Source: Pyropia haitanensis
Lineage: Eukaryota > Rhodophyta > Bangiophyceae > Bangiales > Bangiaceae
Length of the DNA: 64,000 bases
NCBI GenBank assembly: GCA_008729055.1
Contig: SDUX01000007.1
Location: forward strand, 2,714,064 to 2,778,063
Direction: 5' to 3'
A program made the translations under genes and the position numbers. The notes below the pieces were generated by a model. That model made no database searches. It saw only the letters and a program-made list of their open reading frames with translations, and was not told the DNA's origin. Below, one piece after another: positions 20,166-32,600 of the stretch (position 1 is its first letter; every line of letters starts with the position of its first letter).

Positions 20166-20660
20166 CAGTGTGTGCGTCGGCCCCGGGCGCGTCCTGCGTG
20201 CCCCGGGCGCGTACCTCGGTGTTTTGTTTTGGAGGGCACAGGTAGTCGACTGGCGCTGCAAGAAGAAACACAAGACTGGTTAAATGTGTGCTGGTCGCGA
20301 GGTTGTCGGCACTCGACTCACTGGATGGGCGTACCTCATCCGGCTTATTGCAAGTGAATTACTGAAGAAATTGTTTCCCTTTCACTGGACGGACAAGAGG
20401 CCTTCCTATGAGAAATCACTGGTCGCGATTAGGCGCCCCCCCTTCGACAAACAAAGGTCCCTGTAGCAAAATGAACGCGTCAAGAAAAGAAGGAAAGAAC
20501 ACTCTCGTGCTCAGGAAGGCAAGACGAGTCCAACGGTGTGCACCACTTTGTAAGCGCATGGTCGATCGTCGAGATCTCGCCAGAGTGGTCGTAATTAGCG
20601 GTCGGACGGATACCGCCCTGCCAGCCACCGCAGGCACGTTTAACGCTGCCGGGACGTGCC
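20166..20660. other. 3' end of the pogo-like element and spacer before the satellite
   Basis: About 250 bases of transposon 3' non-coding DNA up to the candidate right terminus at 20412-20429, then some 230 bases of unique, comparatively AT-rich sequence. I see no gene. The short open frames lack coding-like codon use. Confidence 0.5.
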
Positions 20661-23600
20661 CTGGCTGTTGGGACCCCCACGTGCCGAAAACCATCCCACA
20701 AACTTGACACGTGGACACCGGCGCTCCACAAAACACTCGTTGCATCCAACGGACGCGCCAACAACCGGGTCGGCCGACCACCCCATGCACGACCGTGCGG
20801 GTGGAACGTCGGACATCGAGCGGGCGGATGTATGGCTGGAATAAAGGATGCGAGCCAATTCGGCCGCCGGATCGCGTGCAGCATTGCTGTACACGCAAAA
20901 GTGGGCAAAAGTGGGCAAATGTAGGCAAAAGTGGGTAAGAAGCGGCCAACCACCTCATCCACGACCGTGCGGGTCGAACCGAGGACGTCGAGCGGGCGGA
21001 TCTATGGCTGGAACAAAGTATGCGAGCCAATTCGGCCGCCGGATCGTGCGCAGCATTGGTGTACACGCAAAAGTGGGCAAAAGTGGGCAAAAGTGGGCAA
21101 AAGTGGGTAGGAAGTGGGTAAGAAGTGGGCAAACAGTGGGCAAAAAGTGGGCAATTTTGGGACAGAAATGGACAATTGGGGGCAAGAAGTTTCCAAAACT
21201 GCAAAGAAAATGGACGTGAAAGTGGCCAGAAAGTGGTCCAACAGTGGCCAGAAAAGGCGCCGCGCCACCCACACTGTCCACTGCGCGTCCCGCTGGTCAC
21301 ACTGGCGTGGACGGTGTGAGGGCGGAAATTTTGGCACCGTCCGTCGCACCTGGCTGTCGGGACCCCCACGTGCCGAAAACCATCCCACAAACTTGACACG
21401 TGGACACCGGCGCTCCACAAAACACTCGTTGCATCCAACGGACGCGCCAACAACCGGGTCGGCCGACCACCCCATGCACGACCGTGCGGGTGGAACGTCG
21501 GACATCGAGCGGGCGGATGTATGGCTGGAATAAAGGATGCGAGCCAATTCGGCCGCCGGATCGCGTGCAGCATTGCTGTACACGCAAAAGTGGGCAAAAG
21601 TGGGCAAATGTAGGCAAAAGTGGGTAAGAAGCGGCCAACCACCTCATCCACGACCGTGCGGGTCGAACCGAGGACGTCGAGCGGGCGGATCTATGGCTGG
21701 AACAAAGTATGCGAGCCAATTCGGCCGCCGGATCGTGCGCAGCATTGGTGTACACGCAAAAGCGGGCAAAAGTGGGCAAAAGTGGGCAAAAGTGGGTAGG
21801 AAGTGGGTAAGAAGTGGGCAAACAGTGGGCAAAAAGTGGGCAATTTTGGGACAGAAATGGACAATTGGGGGCAAGAAGTTTCCAAAACTGCAAAGAAAAT
21901 GGACGTGAAAGTGGCCAGAAAGTGGTCCAACAGTGGCCAGAAAAGGCGCCGCGCCACCCAAACTGTCCACTGCGCGTCCCGCTGGTCACACTGGCGTGGA
22001 CGGTGTGAGGGCGGAAATTTTGGCACCGTCCGTCGCACCTGGCTGTCGGGACCCCCACGTGCCAAAAACCATCCCACAAACTTGACACGTGGACACCGGC
22101 GCTCCACAAAACACTCGTTGCATCCAACGGACGCGCCAACAACCGGGTCGGCCAACCACCCCATGCACGACCGTGCGGGTGGAACGTCGGACATCGAGCG
22201 GGCGGATGTATGGCTGGAATAAAGGATGCGAGCCAATTCGGCCGCCGGATCGCGTGCAGCATTGCTGTACACGCAAAAGTGGGCAAAAGTGGGCAAATGT
22301 AGGCAAAAGTGGGTAAGAAGCGGCCAACCACCTCATCCACGACCGTGCGGGTCGAACCGAGGACGTCGAGCGGGCGGATCTATGGCTGGAACAAAGTATG
22401 CGAGCCAATTCGGCCGCCGGATCGTGCGCAGCATTGGTGTACACGCAAAAGTGGGCAAAAGTGGGCAAATGTAGGCAAAAGTGGGTAAGAAGCGGCCAAC
22501 CACCTCATCCACGACCGTGCGGGTCGAACCGAGGACGTCGAGCGGGCGGATCTATGGCTGGAACAAAGTATGCGAGCCAATTCGGCCGCCGGATCGTGCG
22601 CAGCATTGGTGTACACGCAAAAGTGGGCAAAAGTGGGCAAAAGTGGGCAAAAGTGGGTAGGAAGTGGGTAAGAAGTGGGCAAACAGTGGGCAAAAAGTGG
22701 GCAATTTTGGGACAGAAATGGACAATTGGGGGCAAGAAGTTTCCAAAACTGCAAAGAAAATGGACGTGAAAGTGGCCAGAAAGTGGTCCAACAGTGGCCA
22801 GAAAAGGCGCCGCGCCACCCACACTGTCCACTGCGCGTCCCGCTGGTCACACTGGCGTGGACGGTGTGAGGGCGGAAATTTTGGCACCGTCCGTCGCACC
22901 TGGCTGTCGGGACCCCCACGTGCCGAAAACCATCCCACAAACTTGACACGTGGACACCGGCGCTCCACAAAACACTCGTTGCATCCAACGGACGCGCCAA
23001 CAACCGGGTCGGCCAACCACCCCATGCACAACCGTGCGGGTGGAACGTCGGACATCGAGCGGGCGGATGTATGGCTGGAATAAAGGATGCGAGCCAATTC
23101 GGCCGCCGGATCGCGTGCAGCATTGCTGTACACGCAAAAGTGGGCAAAAGTGGGCAAATGTAGGCAAAAGTGGGTAAGAAGCGGCCAACCACCTCATCCA
23201 CGACCATGCGGGTCGAACCGAGGACGTCGAGCGGGCGGATCTATGGCTGGAACAAAGTATGCGAGCCAATTCGGCCGCCGGATCGTGCGCAGCATTGGTG
23301 TACACGCAAAAGTGGGCAAAAGTGGGCAAAAGTGGGCAAAAGTGGGTAGGAAGTGGGTAAGAAGTGGGCAAACAGTGGGCAAAAAGTGGGCAATTTTGGG
23401 ACAGAAATGGACAATTGGGGGCAAGAAGTTTCCAAAACTGCAAAGAAAATGGACGTGAAAGTGGCCAGAAAGTGGTCCAACAGTGGCCAGAAAAGGCGCC
23501 GCGCCACCCACACTGTCCACTGCGCGTCCCGCTGGTCACACTGGCGTGGACGGTGTGAGGGCGGAAATTTTGGCACCGTCCGTCGCACCTGGCTGTCGGG

Positions 23601-26600
23601 ACCCCCACGTGCCGAAAACCATCCCACAAACTTGACACGTGGACACCGGCGCTCCACAAAACACTCGTTGCATCCAACGGACGCGCCAACAACCGGGTCG
23701 GCCGACCACCCCATGCACGACCGTGCGGGTGGAACGTCGGACATCGAGCGGGCGGATGTATGGCTGGAATAAAGGATGCGAGCCAATTCGGCCGCCGGAT
23801 CGCGTGCAGCATTGCTGTACACGCAAAAGTGGGCAAAAGTGGGCAAATGTAGGCAAAAGTGGGTAAGAAGCGGCCAACCACCTCATCCACGACCGTGCGG
23901 GTCGAACCGAGGACGTCGAGCGGGCGGATCTATGGCTGGAACAAAGTATGCGAGCCAATTCGGCCGCCGGATCGTGCGCAGCATTGGTGTACACGCAAAA
24001 GTGGGCAAAAGTGGGCAAAAGTGGGCAAAAGTGGGTAGGAAGTGGGTAAGAAGTGGGCAAACAGTGGGCAAAAAGTGGGCAATTTTGGGACAGAAATGGA
24101 CAATTGGGGGCAAGAAGTTTCCAAAACTGCAAAGAAAATGGACGTGAAAGTGGCCAGAAAGTGGTCCAACAGTGGCCAGAAAAGGCGCCGCGCCACCCAC
24201 ACTGTCCACTGCGCGTCCCGCTGGTCACACTGGCGTGGACGGTGTGAGGGCGGAAATTTTGGCACCGTCCGTCGCACCTGGCTGTCGGGACCCCCACGTG
24301 CCGAAAACCATCCCACAAACTTGACACGTGGACACCGGCGCTCCACAAAACACTCGTTGCATCCAACGGACGCGCCAACAACCGGGTCGGCCAACCACCC
24401 CATGCACGACCGTGCGGGTGGAACGTCGGACATCGAGCGGGCGGATGTATGGCTGGAATAAAGGATGCGAGCCAATTCGGCCGCCGGATCGCGTGCAGCA
24501 TTGCTGTACACGCAAAAGTGGGCAAAAGTGGGCAAATGTAGGCAAAAGTGGGTAAGAAGCGGCCAACCACCTCATCCACGACCGTGCGGGTCGAACCGAG
24601 GACGTCGAGCGGGCGGATCTATGGCTGGAACAAAGTATGCGAGCCAATTCGGCCGCCGGATCGTGCGCAGCATTGGTGTACACGCAAAAGTGGGCAAAAG
24701 TGGGCAAAAGTGGGCAAAAGTGGGTAGGAAGTGGGTAAGAAGTGGGCAAACAGTGGGCAAAAAGTGGGCAATTTTGGGACAGAAATGGACAATTGGGGGC
24801 AAGAAGTTTCCAAAACTGCAAAGAAAATGGACGTGAAAGTGGCCAGAAAGTGGTCCAACAGTGGCCAGAAAAGGCGCCGCGCCACCCACACTGTCCACTG
24901 CGCGTCCCGCTGGTCACACTGGCGTGGACGGTGTGAGGGCGGAAATTTTGGCACCGTCCGTCGCACCTGGCTGTCGGGACCCCCACGTGCCGAAAACCAT
25001 CCCACAAACTTGACACGTGGACATCGGCGCTCCACAAAACACTCGTTGCATCCAACGGACGCGCCAACAACCGGGTCGGCCAACCACCCCATGCACGACC
25101 GTGCGGGTGGAACGTCGGACATCGAGCGGGCGGATGTATGGCTGGAATAAAGGATGCGAGCCAATTCGGCCGCCGGATCGCGTGCAGCATTGCTGTACAC
25201 GCAAAAGTGGGCAAAAGTGGGCAAATGTAGGCAAAAGTGGGTAAGAAGCGGCCAACCACCTCATGCACGACCATGCGGGTCGAACCGAGGACGTCGAGCG
25301 GGCGGATCTATGGCTGGAACAAAGTATGCGAGCCAATTCGGCCGCCGGATCGTGCGCAGCATTGGTGTACACGCAAAAGTGGGCAAAAGTGGGCAAAAGT
25401 GGGCAAAAGTGGGTAGGAAGTGGGTAAGAAGTGGGCAAACAGTGGGCAAAAAGTGGGCAATTTTGGGACAGAAATGGACAATTGGGGGCAAGAAGTTTCC
25501 AAAACTGCAAAGAAAATGGACGTGAAAGTGGCCAGAAAGTGGTCCAACAGTGGCCAGAAAAGGCGCCGCGCCACCCACACTGTCCACTGCGCGTCCCGCT
25601 CGTCACACTGGCGTGGACGGTGTGAGGGCGGAAATTTTGGCACCGTCCGTCGCACCTGGCTGTCGGGACCCCCACGTGCCGAAAACCATCCCACAAACTT
25701 GACACGTGGACACCGGCGCTCCACAAAACACTCGTTGCATCCAACGGACGCGCCAACAACCGGGTCGGCCAACCACCCCATGCACAACCGTGCGGGTGGA
25801 ACGTCGGACATCGAGCGGGCGGATGTATGGCTGGAATAAAGGATGCGAGCCAATTCGGCCGCCGGATCGCGTGCAGCATTGCTGTACACGCAAAAGTGGG
25901 CAAAAGTGGGCAAATGTAGGCAAAAGTGGGTAAGAAGCGGCCAACCACCTCATGCACGACCATGCGGGTCGAACCGAGGACGTCGAGCGGGCGGATCTAT
26001 GGCTGGAACAAAGTATGCAAGCCAATTCGGCAGCCGGATCGTGGCAGTATTGGTGTACACGCAAAAGTGGGCAAAAGTGGGCAAAAGTGGGCAAAAGTGG
26101 GTAGGAAGTGGGTAAGAAGTGGGCAAACAGTGGGCAAAAAGTGGGCAATTTTGGGACAGAAATGGACAATTGGGGGCAAGAAGTTTCCAAAACTGCAAAG
26201 AAAATGGACGTGAAAGTGGCCAGAAAGTGGTCCAACAGTGGCCAGAAAAGGCGCCGCGCCACCCACACTGTCCACTGCGCGTCCCGCTGGTCACACTGGC
26301 GTGGACGGTGTGAGGGCGGAAATTTTGGCACCGTCCGTCGCACCTGGCTGTCGGGACCCCCACGTGCCGAAAACCATCCCACAAACTTGACACGTGGACA
26401 CCGGCGCTCCACAAAACACTCGTTGCATCCAACGGACGCGCCAACAACCGGGTCGGCCAACCACCCCATGCACGACCGTGCGGGTGGAACGTCGGACATC
26501 GAGCGGGCGGATGTATGGCTGGAATAAAGGATGCGAGCCAATTCGGCCGCCGGATCGCGTGCAGCATTGCTGTACACGCAAAAGTGGGCAAAAGTGGGCA

Positions 26601-29600
26601 AATGTAGGCAAAAGTGGGTAAGAAGCGGCCAACCACCTCATCCACGACCGTGCGGGTCGAACCGAGGACGTCGAGCGGGCGGATCTATGGCTGGAACAAA
26701 GTATGCGAGCCAATTCGGCCGCCGGATCGTGCGCAGCATTGGTGTACACGCAAAAGTGGGCAAAAGTGGGCAAAAGTGGGCAAAAGTGGGTAGGAAGTGG
26801 GTAAGAAGTGGGCAAACAGTGGGCAAAAAGTGGGCAATTTTGGGACCGAAATGGACAATTGGGGGCAAGAAGTTTCCAAAACTGCAAAGAAAATGGACGT
26901 GAAAGTGGCCAGAAAGTGGTCCAACAGTGGCCAGAAAAGGCGCCGCGCCACCCACACTGTCCACTGCGCGTCCCGCTGGTCACACTGGCGTGGACGGTGT
27001 GAGGGCGGAAATTTTGGCACCGTCCGTCGCACCTGGCTGTCGGGACCCCCACGTGCCGAAAACCATCCCACAAACTTGACACGTGGACACCGGCGCTCCA
27101 CAAAACACTCGTTGCATCCAACGGACGCGCCAACAACCGGGTCGGCCAACCACCCCATGCACGACCGTGCGGGTGGAACGTCGGACATCGAGCGGGCGGA
27201 TGTATGGCTGGAATAAAGGATGCGAGCCAATTCGGCCGCCGGATCGCGTGCAGCATTGCTGTACACGCAAAAGTGGGCAAAAGTGGGCAAATGTAGGCAA
27301 AAGTGGGTAAGAAGCGGCCAACCACCTCATCCACGACCGTGCGGGTCGAACCGAGGACGTCGAGCGGGCGGATCTATGGCTGGAACAAAGTATGCGAGCC
27401 AATTCGGCCGCCGGATCGTGCGCAGCATTGGTGTACACGCAAAAGTGGGCAAAAGTGGGCAAAAGTGGGCAAAAGTGGGTAGGAAGTGGGTAAGAAGTGG
27501 GCAAACAGTGGGCAAAAAGTGGGCAATTTTGGGACAGAAATGGACAATTGGGGGCAAGAAGTTTCCAAAACTGCAAAGAAAATGGACGTGAAAGTGGCCA
27601 GAAAGTGGTCCAACAGTGGCCAGAAAAGGCGCCGCGCCACCCACACTGTCCACTGCGCGTCCCGCTGGTCACACTGGCGTGGACGGTGTGAGGGCGGAAA
27701 TTTTGGCACCGTCCGTCGCACCTGGCTGTCGGGACCCCCACGTGCCGAAAACCATCCCACAAACTTGACACGTGGACACCGGCGCTCCACAAAACACTCG
27801 TTGCATCCAACGGACGCGCCAACAACCGGGTCGGCCAACCACCCCATGCACGACCGTGCGGGTGGAACGTCGGACATCGAGCGGGCGGATGTATGGCTGG
27901 AATAAAGGATGCGAGCCAATTCGGCCGCCGGATCGCGTGCAGCATTGCTGTACACGCAAAAGTGGGCAAAAGTGGGCAAATGTAGGCAAAAGTGGGTAAG
28001 AAGCGGCCAACCACCTCATGCACGACCATGCGGGTCGAACCGAGGACGTCGAGCGGGCGGATCTATGGCTGGAACAAAGTATGCGAGCCAATTCGGCCGC
28101 CGGATCGTGCGCAGCATTGGTGTACACGCAAAAGTGGGCAAAAGTGGGCAAAAGTGGGCAAAAGTGGGTAGGAAGTGGGTAAGAAGTGGGCAAACAGTGG
28201 GCAAAAAGTGGGCAATTTTGGGACAGAAATGGACAATTGGGGGCAAGAAGTTTCCAAAACTGCAAAGAAAATGGACGTGAAAGTGGCCAGAAAGTGGTCC
28301 AACAGTGGCCAGAAAAGGCGCCGCGCCACCCACACTGTCCACTGCGCGTCCCGCTGGTCACACTGGCGTGGACGGTGTGAGGGCGGAAATTTTGGCACCG
28401 TCCGTCGCACCTGGCTGTCGGGACCCCCACGTGCCGAAAACCATCCCACAAACTTGACACGTGGACACCGGCGCTCCACAAAACACTCGTTGCATCCAAC
28501 GGACGCGCCAACAACCGGGTCGGCCAACCACCCCATGCACGACCGTGCGGGTGGAACGTCGGACATCGAGCGGGCGGATGTATGGCTGGAATAAAGGATG
28601 CGAGCCAATTCGGCCGCCGGATCGCGTGCAGCATTGCTGTACACGCAAAAGTGGGCAAAAGTGGGCAAATGTAGGCAAAAGTGGGTAAGAAGCGGCCAAC
28701 CACCTCATCCACGACCGTGCGGGTCGAACCGAGGACGTCGAGCGGGCGGATCTATGGCTGGAACAAAGTATGCGAGCCAATTCGGCCGCCGGATCGTGCG
28801 CAGCATTGGTGTACACGCAAAAGTGGGCAAAAGTGGGCAAAAGTGGGCAAAAGTGGGTAGGAAGTGGGTAAGAAGTGGGCAAACAGTGGGCAAAAAGTGG
28901 GCAATTTTGGGACCGAAATGGACAATTGGGGGCAAGAAGTTTCCAAAACTGCAAAGAAAATGGACGTGAAAGTGGCCAGAAAGTGGTCCAACAGTGGCCA
29001 GAAAAGGCGCCGCGCCACCCACACTGTCCACTGCGCGTCCCGCTGGTCACACTGGCGTGGACGGTGTGAGGGCGGAAATTTTGGCACCGTCCGTCGCACC
29101 TGGCTGTCGGGACCCCCACGTGCCGAAAACCATCCCACAAACTTGACACGTGGACACCGGCGCTCCACAAAACACTCGTTGCATCCAACGGACGCGCCAA
29201 CAACCGGGTCGGCCAACCACCCCATGCACGACCGTGCGGGTGGAACGTCGGACATCGAGCGGGCGGATGTATGGCTGGAATAAAGGATGCGAGCCAATTC
29301 GGCCGCCGGATCGCGTGCAGCATTGCTGTACACGCAAAAGTGGGCAAAAGTGGGCAAATGTAGGCAAAAGTGGGTAAGAAGCGGCCAACCACCTCATCCA
29401 CGACCGTGCGGGTCGAACCGAGGACGTCGAGCGGGCGGATCTATGGCTGGAACAAAGTATGCGAGCCAATTCGGCAGCCGGATCGTGCGCAGCATTGGTG
29501 TACACGCAAAAGTGGGCAAAAGTGGGCAAAAGTGGGCAAAAGTGGGTAGGAAGTGGGTAAGAAGTGGGCAAACAGTGGGCAAAAAGTGGGCAATTTTGGG

Positions 29601-32600
29601 ACAGAAATGGACAATTGGGGGCAAGAAGTTTCCAAAACTGCAAAGAAAATGGACGTGAAAGTGGCCAGAAAGTGGTCCAACAGTGGCCAGAAAAGGCGCC
29701 GCGCCACCCACACTGTCCACTGCGCGTCCCGCTGGTCACACTGGCGTGGACGGTGTGAGGGCGGAAATTTTGGCACCGTCCGTCGCACCTGGCTGTCGGG
29801 ACCCCCACGTGCCGAAAACCATCCCACAAACTTGACACGTGGACACCGGCGCTCCACAAAACACTCGTTGCATCCAACGGACGCGCCAACAACCGGGTCG
29901 GCCAACCACCCCATGCACGACCGTGCGGGTGGAACGTCGGACATCGAGCGGGCGGATGTATGGCTGGAATAAAGGATGCGAGCCAATTCGGCCGCCGGAT
30001 CGCGTGCAGCATTGCTGTACACGCAAAAGTGGGCAAAAGTGGGCAAATGTAGGCAAAAGTGGGTAAGAAGCGGCCAACCACCTCATCCACGACCGTGCGG
30101 GTCGAACCGAGGACGTCGAGCGGGCGGATCTATGGCTGGAACAAAGTATGCGAGCCAATTCGGCGCCGGATCGTGCGCAGCATTGGTGTACACGCAAAAG
30201 TGGGCAAAAGTGGGCAAAAGTGGGCAAAAGTGGGTAGGAAGTGGGTAAGAAGTGGGCAAACAGTGGGCAAAAAGTGGGCAATTTTGGGACCGAAATGGAC
30301 AATTGGGGGCAAGAAGTTTCCAAAACTGCAAAGAAAATGGACGTGAAAGTGGCCAGAAAGTGGTCCAACAGTGGCCAGAAAAGGCGCCGCGCCACCCACA
30401 CTGTCCACTGCGCGTCCCGCTGGTCACACTGGCGTGGACGGTGTGAGGGCGGAAATTTTGGCACCGTCCGTCGCACCTGGCTGTCGGGACCCCCACGTGC
30501 CGAAAACCATCCCACAAACTTGACACGTGGACACCGGCGCTCCACAAAACACTCGTTGCATCCAACGGACGCGCCAACAACCGGGTCGGCCAACCACCCC
30601 ATGCACGACCGTGCGGGTGGAACGTCGGACATCGAGCGGGCGGATGTATGGCTGGAATAAAGGATGCGAGCCAATTCGGCCGCCGGATCGCGTGCAGCAT
30701 TGCTGTACACGCAAAAGTGGGCAAAAGTGGGCAAATGTAGGCAAAAGTGGGTAAGAAGCGGCCAACCACCTCATCCACGACCGTGCGGGTCGAACCGAGG
30801 ACGTCGAGCGGGCGGATCTATGGCTGGAACAAAGTATGCGAGCCAATTCGGCGCCGGATCGTGCGCAGCATTGGTGTACACGCAAAAGTGGGCAAAAGTG
30901 GGCAAAAGTGGGCAAAAGTGGGTAGGAAGTGGGTAAGAAGTGGGCAAACAGTGGGCAAAAAGTGGGCAATTTTGGGACCGAAATGGACAATTGGGGGCAA
31001 GAAGTTTCCAAAACTGCAAAGAAAATGGACGTGAAAGTGGCCAGAAAGTGGTCCAACAGTGGCCAGAAAAGGCGCCGCGCCACCCACACTGTCCACTGCG
31101 CGTCCCGCTGGTCACACTGGCGTGGACGGTGTGAGGGCGGAAATTTTGGCACCGTCCGTCGCACCTGGCTGTCGGGACCCCCACGTGCCGAAAACCATCC
31201 CACAAACTTGACACGTGGACACCGGCGCTCCACAAAACACTCGTTGCATCCAACGGACGCGCCAACAACCGGGTCGGCCAACCACCCCATGCACGACCGT
31301 GCGGGTGGAACGTCGGACATCGAGCGGGCGGATGTATGGCTGGAATAAAGGATGCGAGCCAATTCGGCCGCCGGATCGCGTGCAGCATTGCTGTACACGC
31401 AAAAGTGGGCAAAAGTGGGCAAATGTAGGCAAAAGTGGGTAAGAAGCGGCCAACCACCTCATCCACGACCGTGCGGGTCGAACCGAGGACGTCGAGCGGG
31501 CGGATCTATGGCTGGAACAAAGTATGCGAGCCAATTCGGCAGCCGGATCGTGCGCAGCATTGGTGTACACGCAAAAGTGGGCAAAAGTGGGCAAAAGTGG
31601 GCAAAAGTGGGTAGGAAGTGGGTAAGAAGTGGGCAAACAGTGGGCAAAAAGTGGGCAATTTTGGGACCGAAATGGACAATTGGGGGCAAGAAGTTTCCAA
31701 AACTGCAAAGAAAATGGACGTGAAAGTGGCCAGAAAGTGGTCCAACAGTGGCCAGAAAAGGCGCCGCGCCACCCACACTGTCCACTGCGCGTCCCGCTGG
31801 TCACACTGGCGTGGACGGTGTGAGGGCGGAAATTTTGGCACCGTCCGTCGCACCTGGCTGTCGGGACCCCCACGTGCCGAAAACCATCCCACAAACTTGA
31901 CACGTGGACACCGGCGCTCCACAAAACACTCGTTGCATCCAACGGACGCGCCAACAACCGGGTCGGCCAACCACCCCATGCACGACCGTGCGGGTGGAAC
32001 GTCGGACATCGAGCGGGCGGATGTATGGCTGGAATAAAGGATGCGAGCCAATTCGGCCGCCGGATCGCGTGCAGCATTGCTGTACACGCAAAAGTGGGCA
32101 AAAGTGGGCAAATGTAGGCAAAAGTGGGTAAGAAGCGGCCAACCACCTCATCCACGACCGTGCGGGTCGAACCGAGGACGTCGAGCGGGCGGATCTATGG
32201 CTGGAACAAAGTATGCGAGCCAATTCGGCCGCCGGATCGTGCGCAGCATTGGTGTACACGCAAAAGTGGGCAAAAGTGGGCAAAAGTGGGCAAAAGTGGG
32301 TAGGAAGTGGGTAAGAAGTGGGCAAACAGTGGGCAAAAAGTGGGCAATTTTGGGACCGAAATGGACAATTGGGGGCAAGAAGTTTCCAAAACTGCAAAGA
32401 AAATGGACGTGAAAGTGGCCAGAAAGTGGTCCAACAGTGGCCAGAAAAGGCGCCGCGCCACCCACACTGTCCACTGCGCGTCCCGCTGGTCACACTGGCG
32501 TGGACGGTGTGAGGGCGGAAATTTTGGCACCGTCCGTCGCACCTGGCTGTCGGGACCCCCACGTGCCGAAAACCATCCCACAAACTTGACACGTGGACAC

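Larger units (their letters stand above)
16999..20429 (+). mobile_element. Pogo/Tigger-like (Tc1/mariner superfamily) DNA transposon, degenerate
   Basis: Contains a recognisable pogo-type transposase in several pieces. Candidate termini are ATTGCGACTCCCGATTTC at 16999-17016 and its imperfect complement GAAATCACTGGTCGCGAT at 20412-20429 (13 of 18 match). Each is flanked by TA (16997-16998 and 20430-20431), the target duplication of this superfamily. A second ATTGCGAC word lies 20 bases further out, so the left end could be off by that much. Without the nested insertion the element would be about 2.56 kb. It is an inactive fossil. Confidence 0.55.

Noticed and set aside
20855..20880. CENP-B box in the satellite
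   Set aside because: AATTCGGCCGCCGGATCG shares TTCG but lacks the required A and CGGG spacing of the box.
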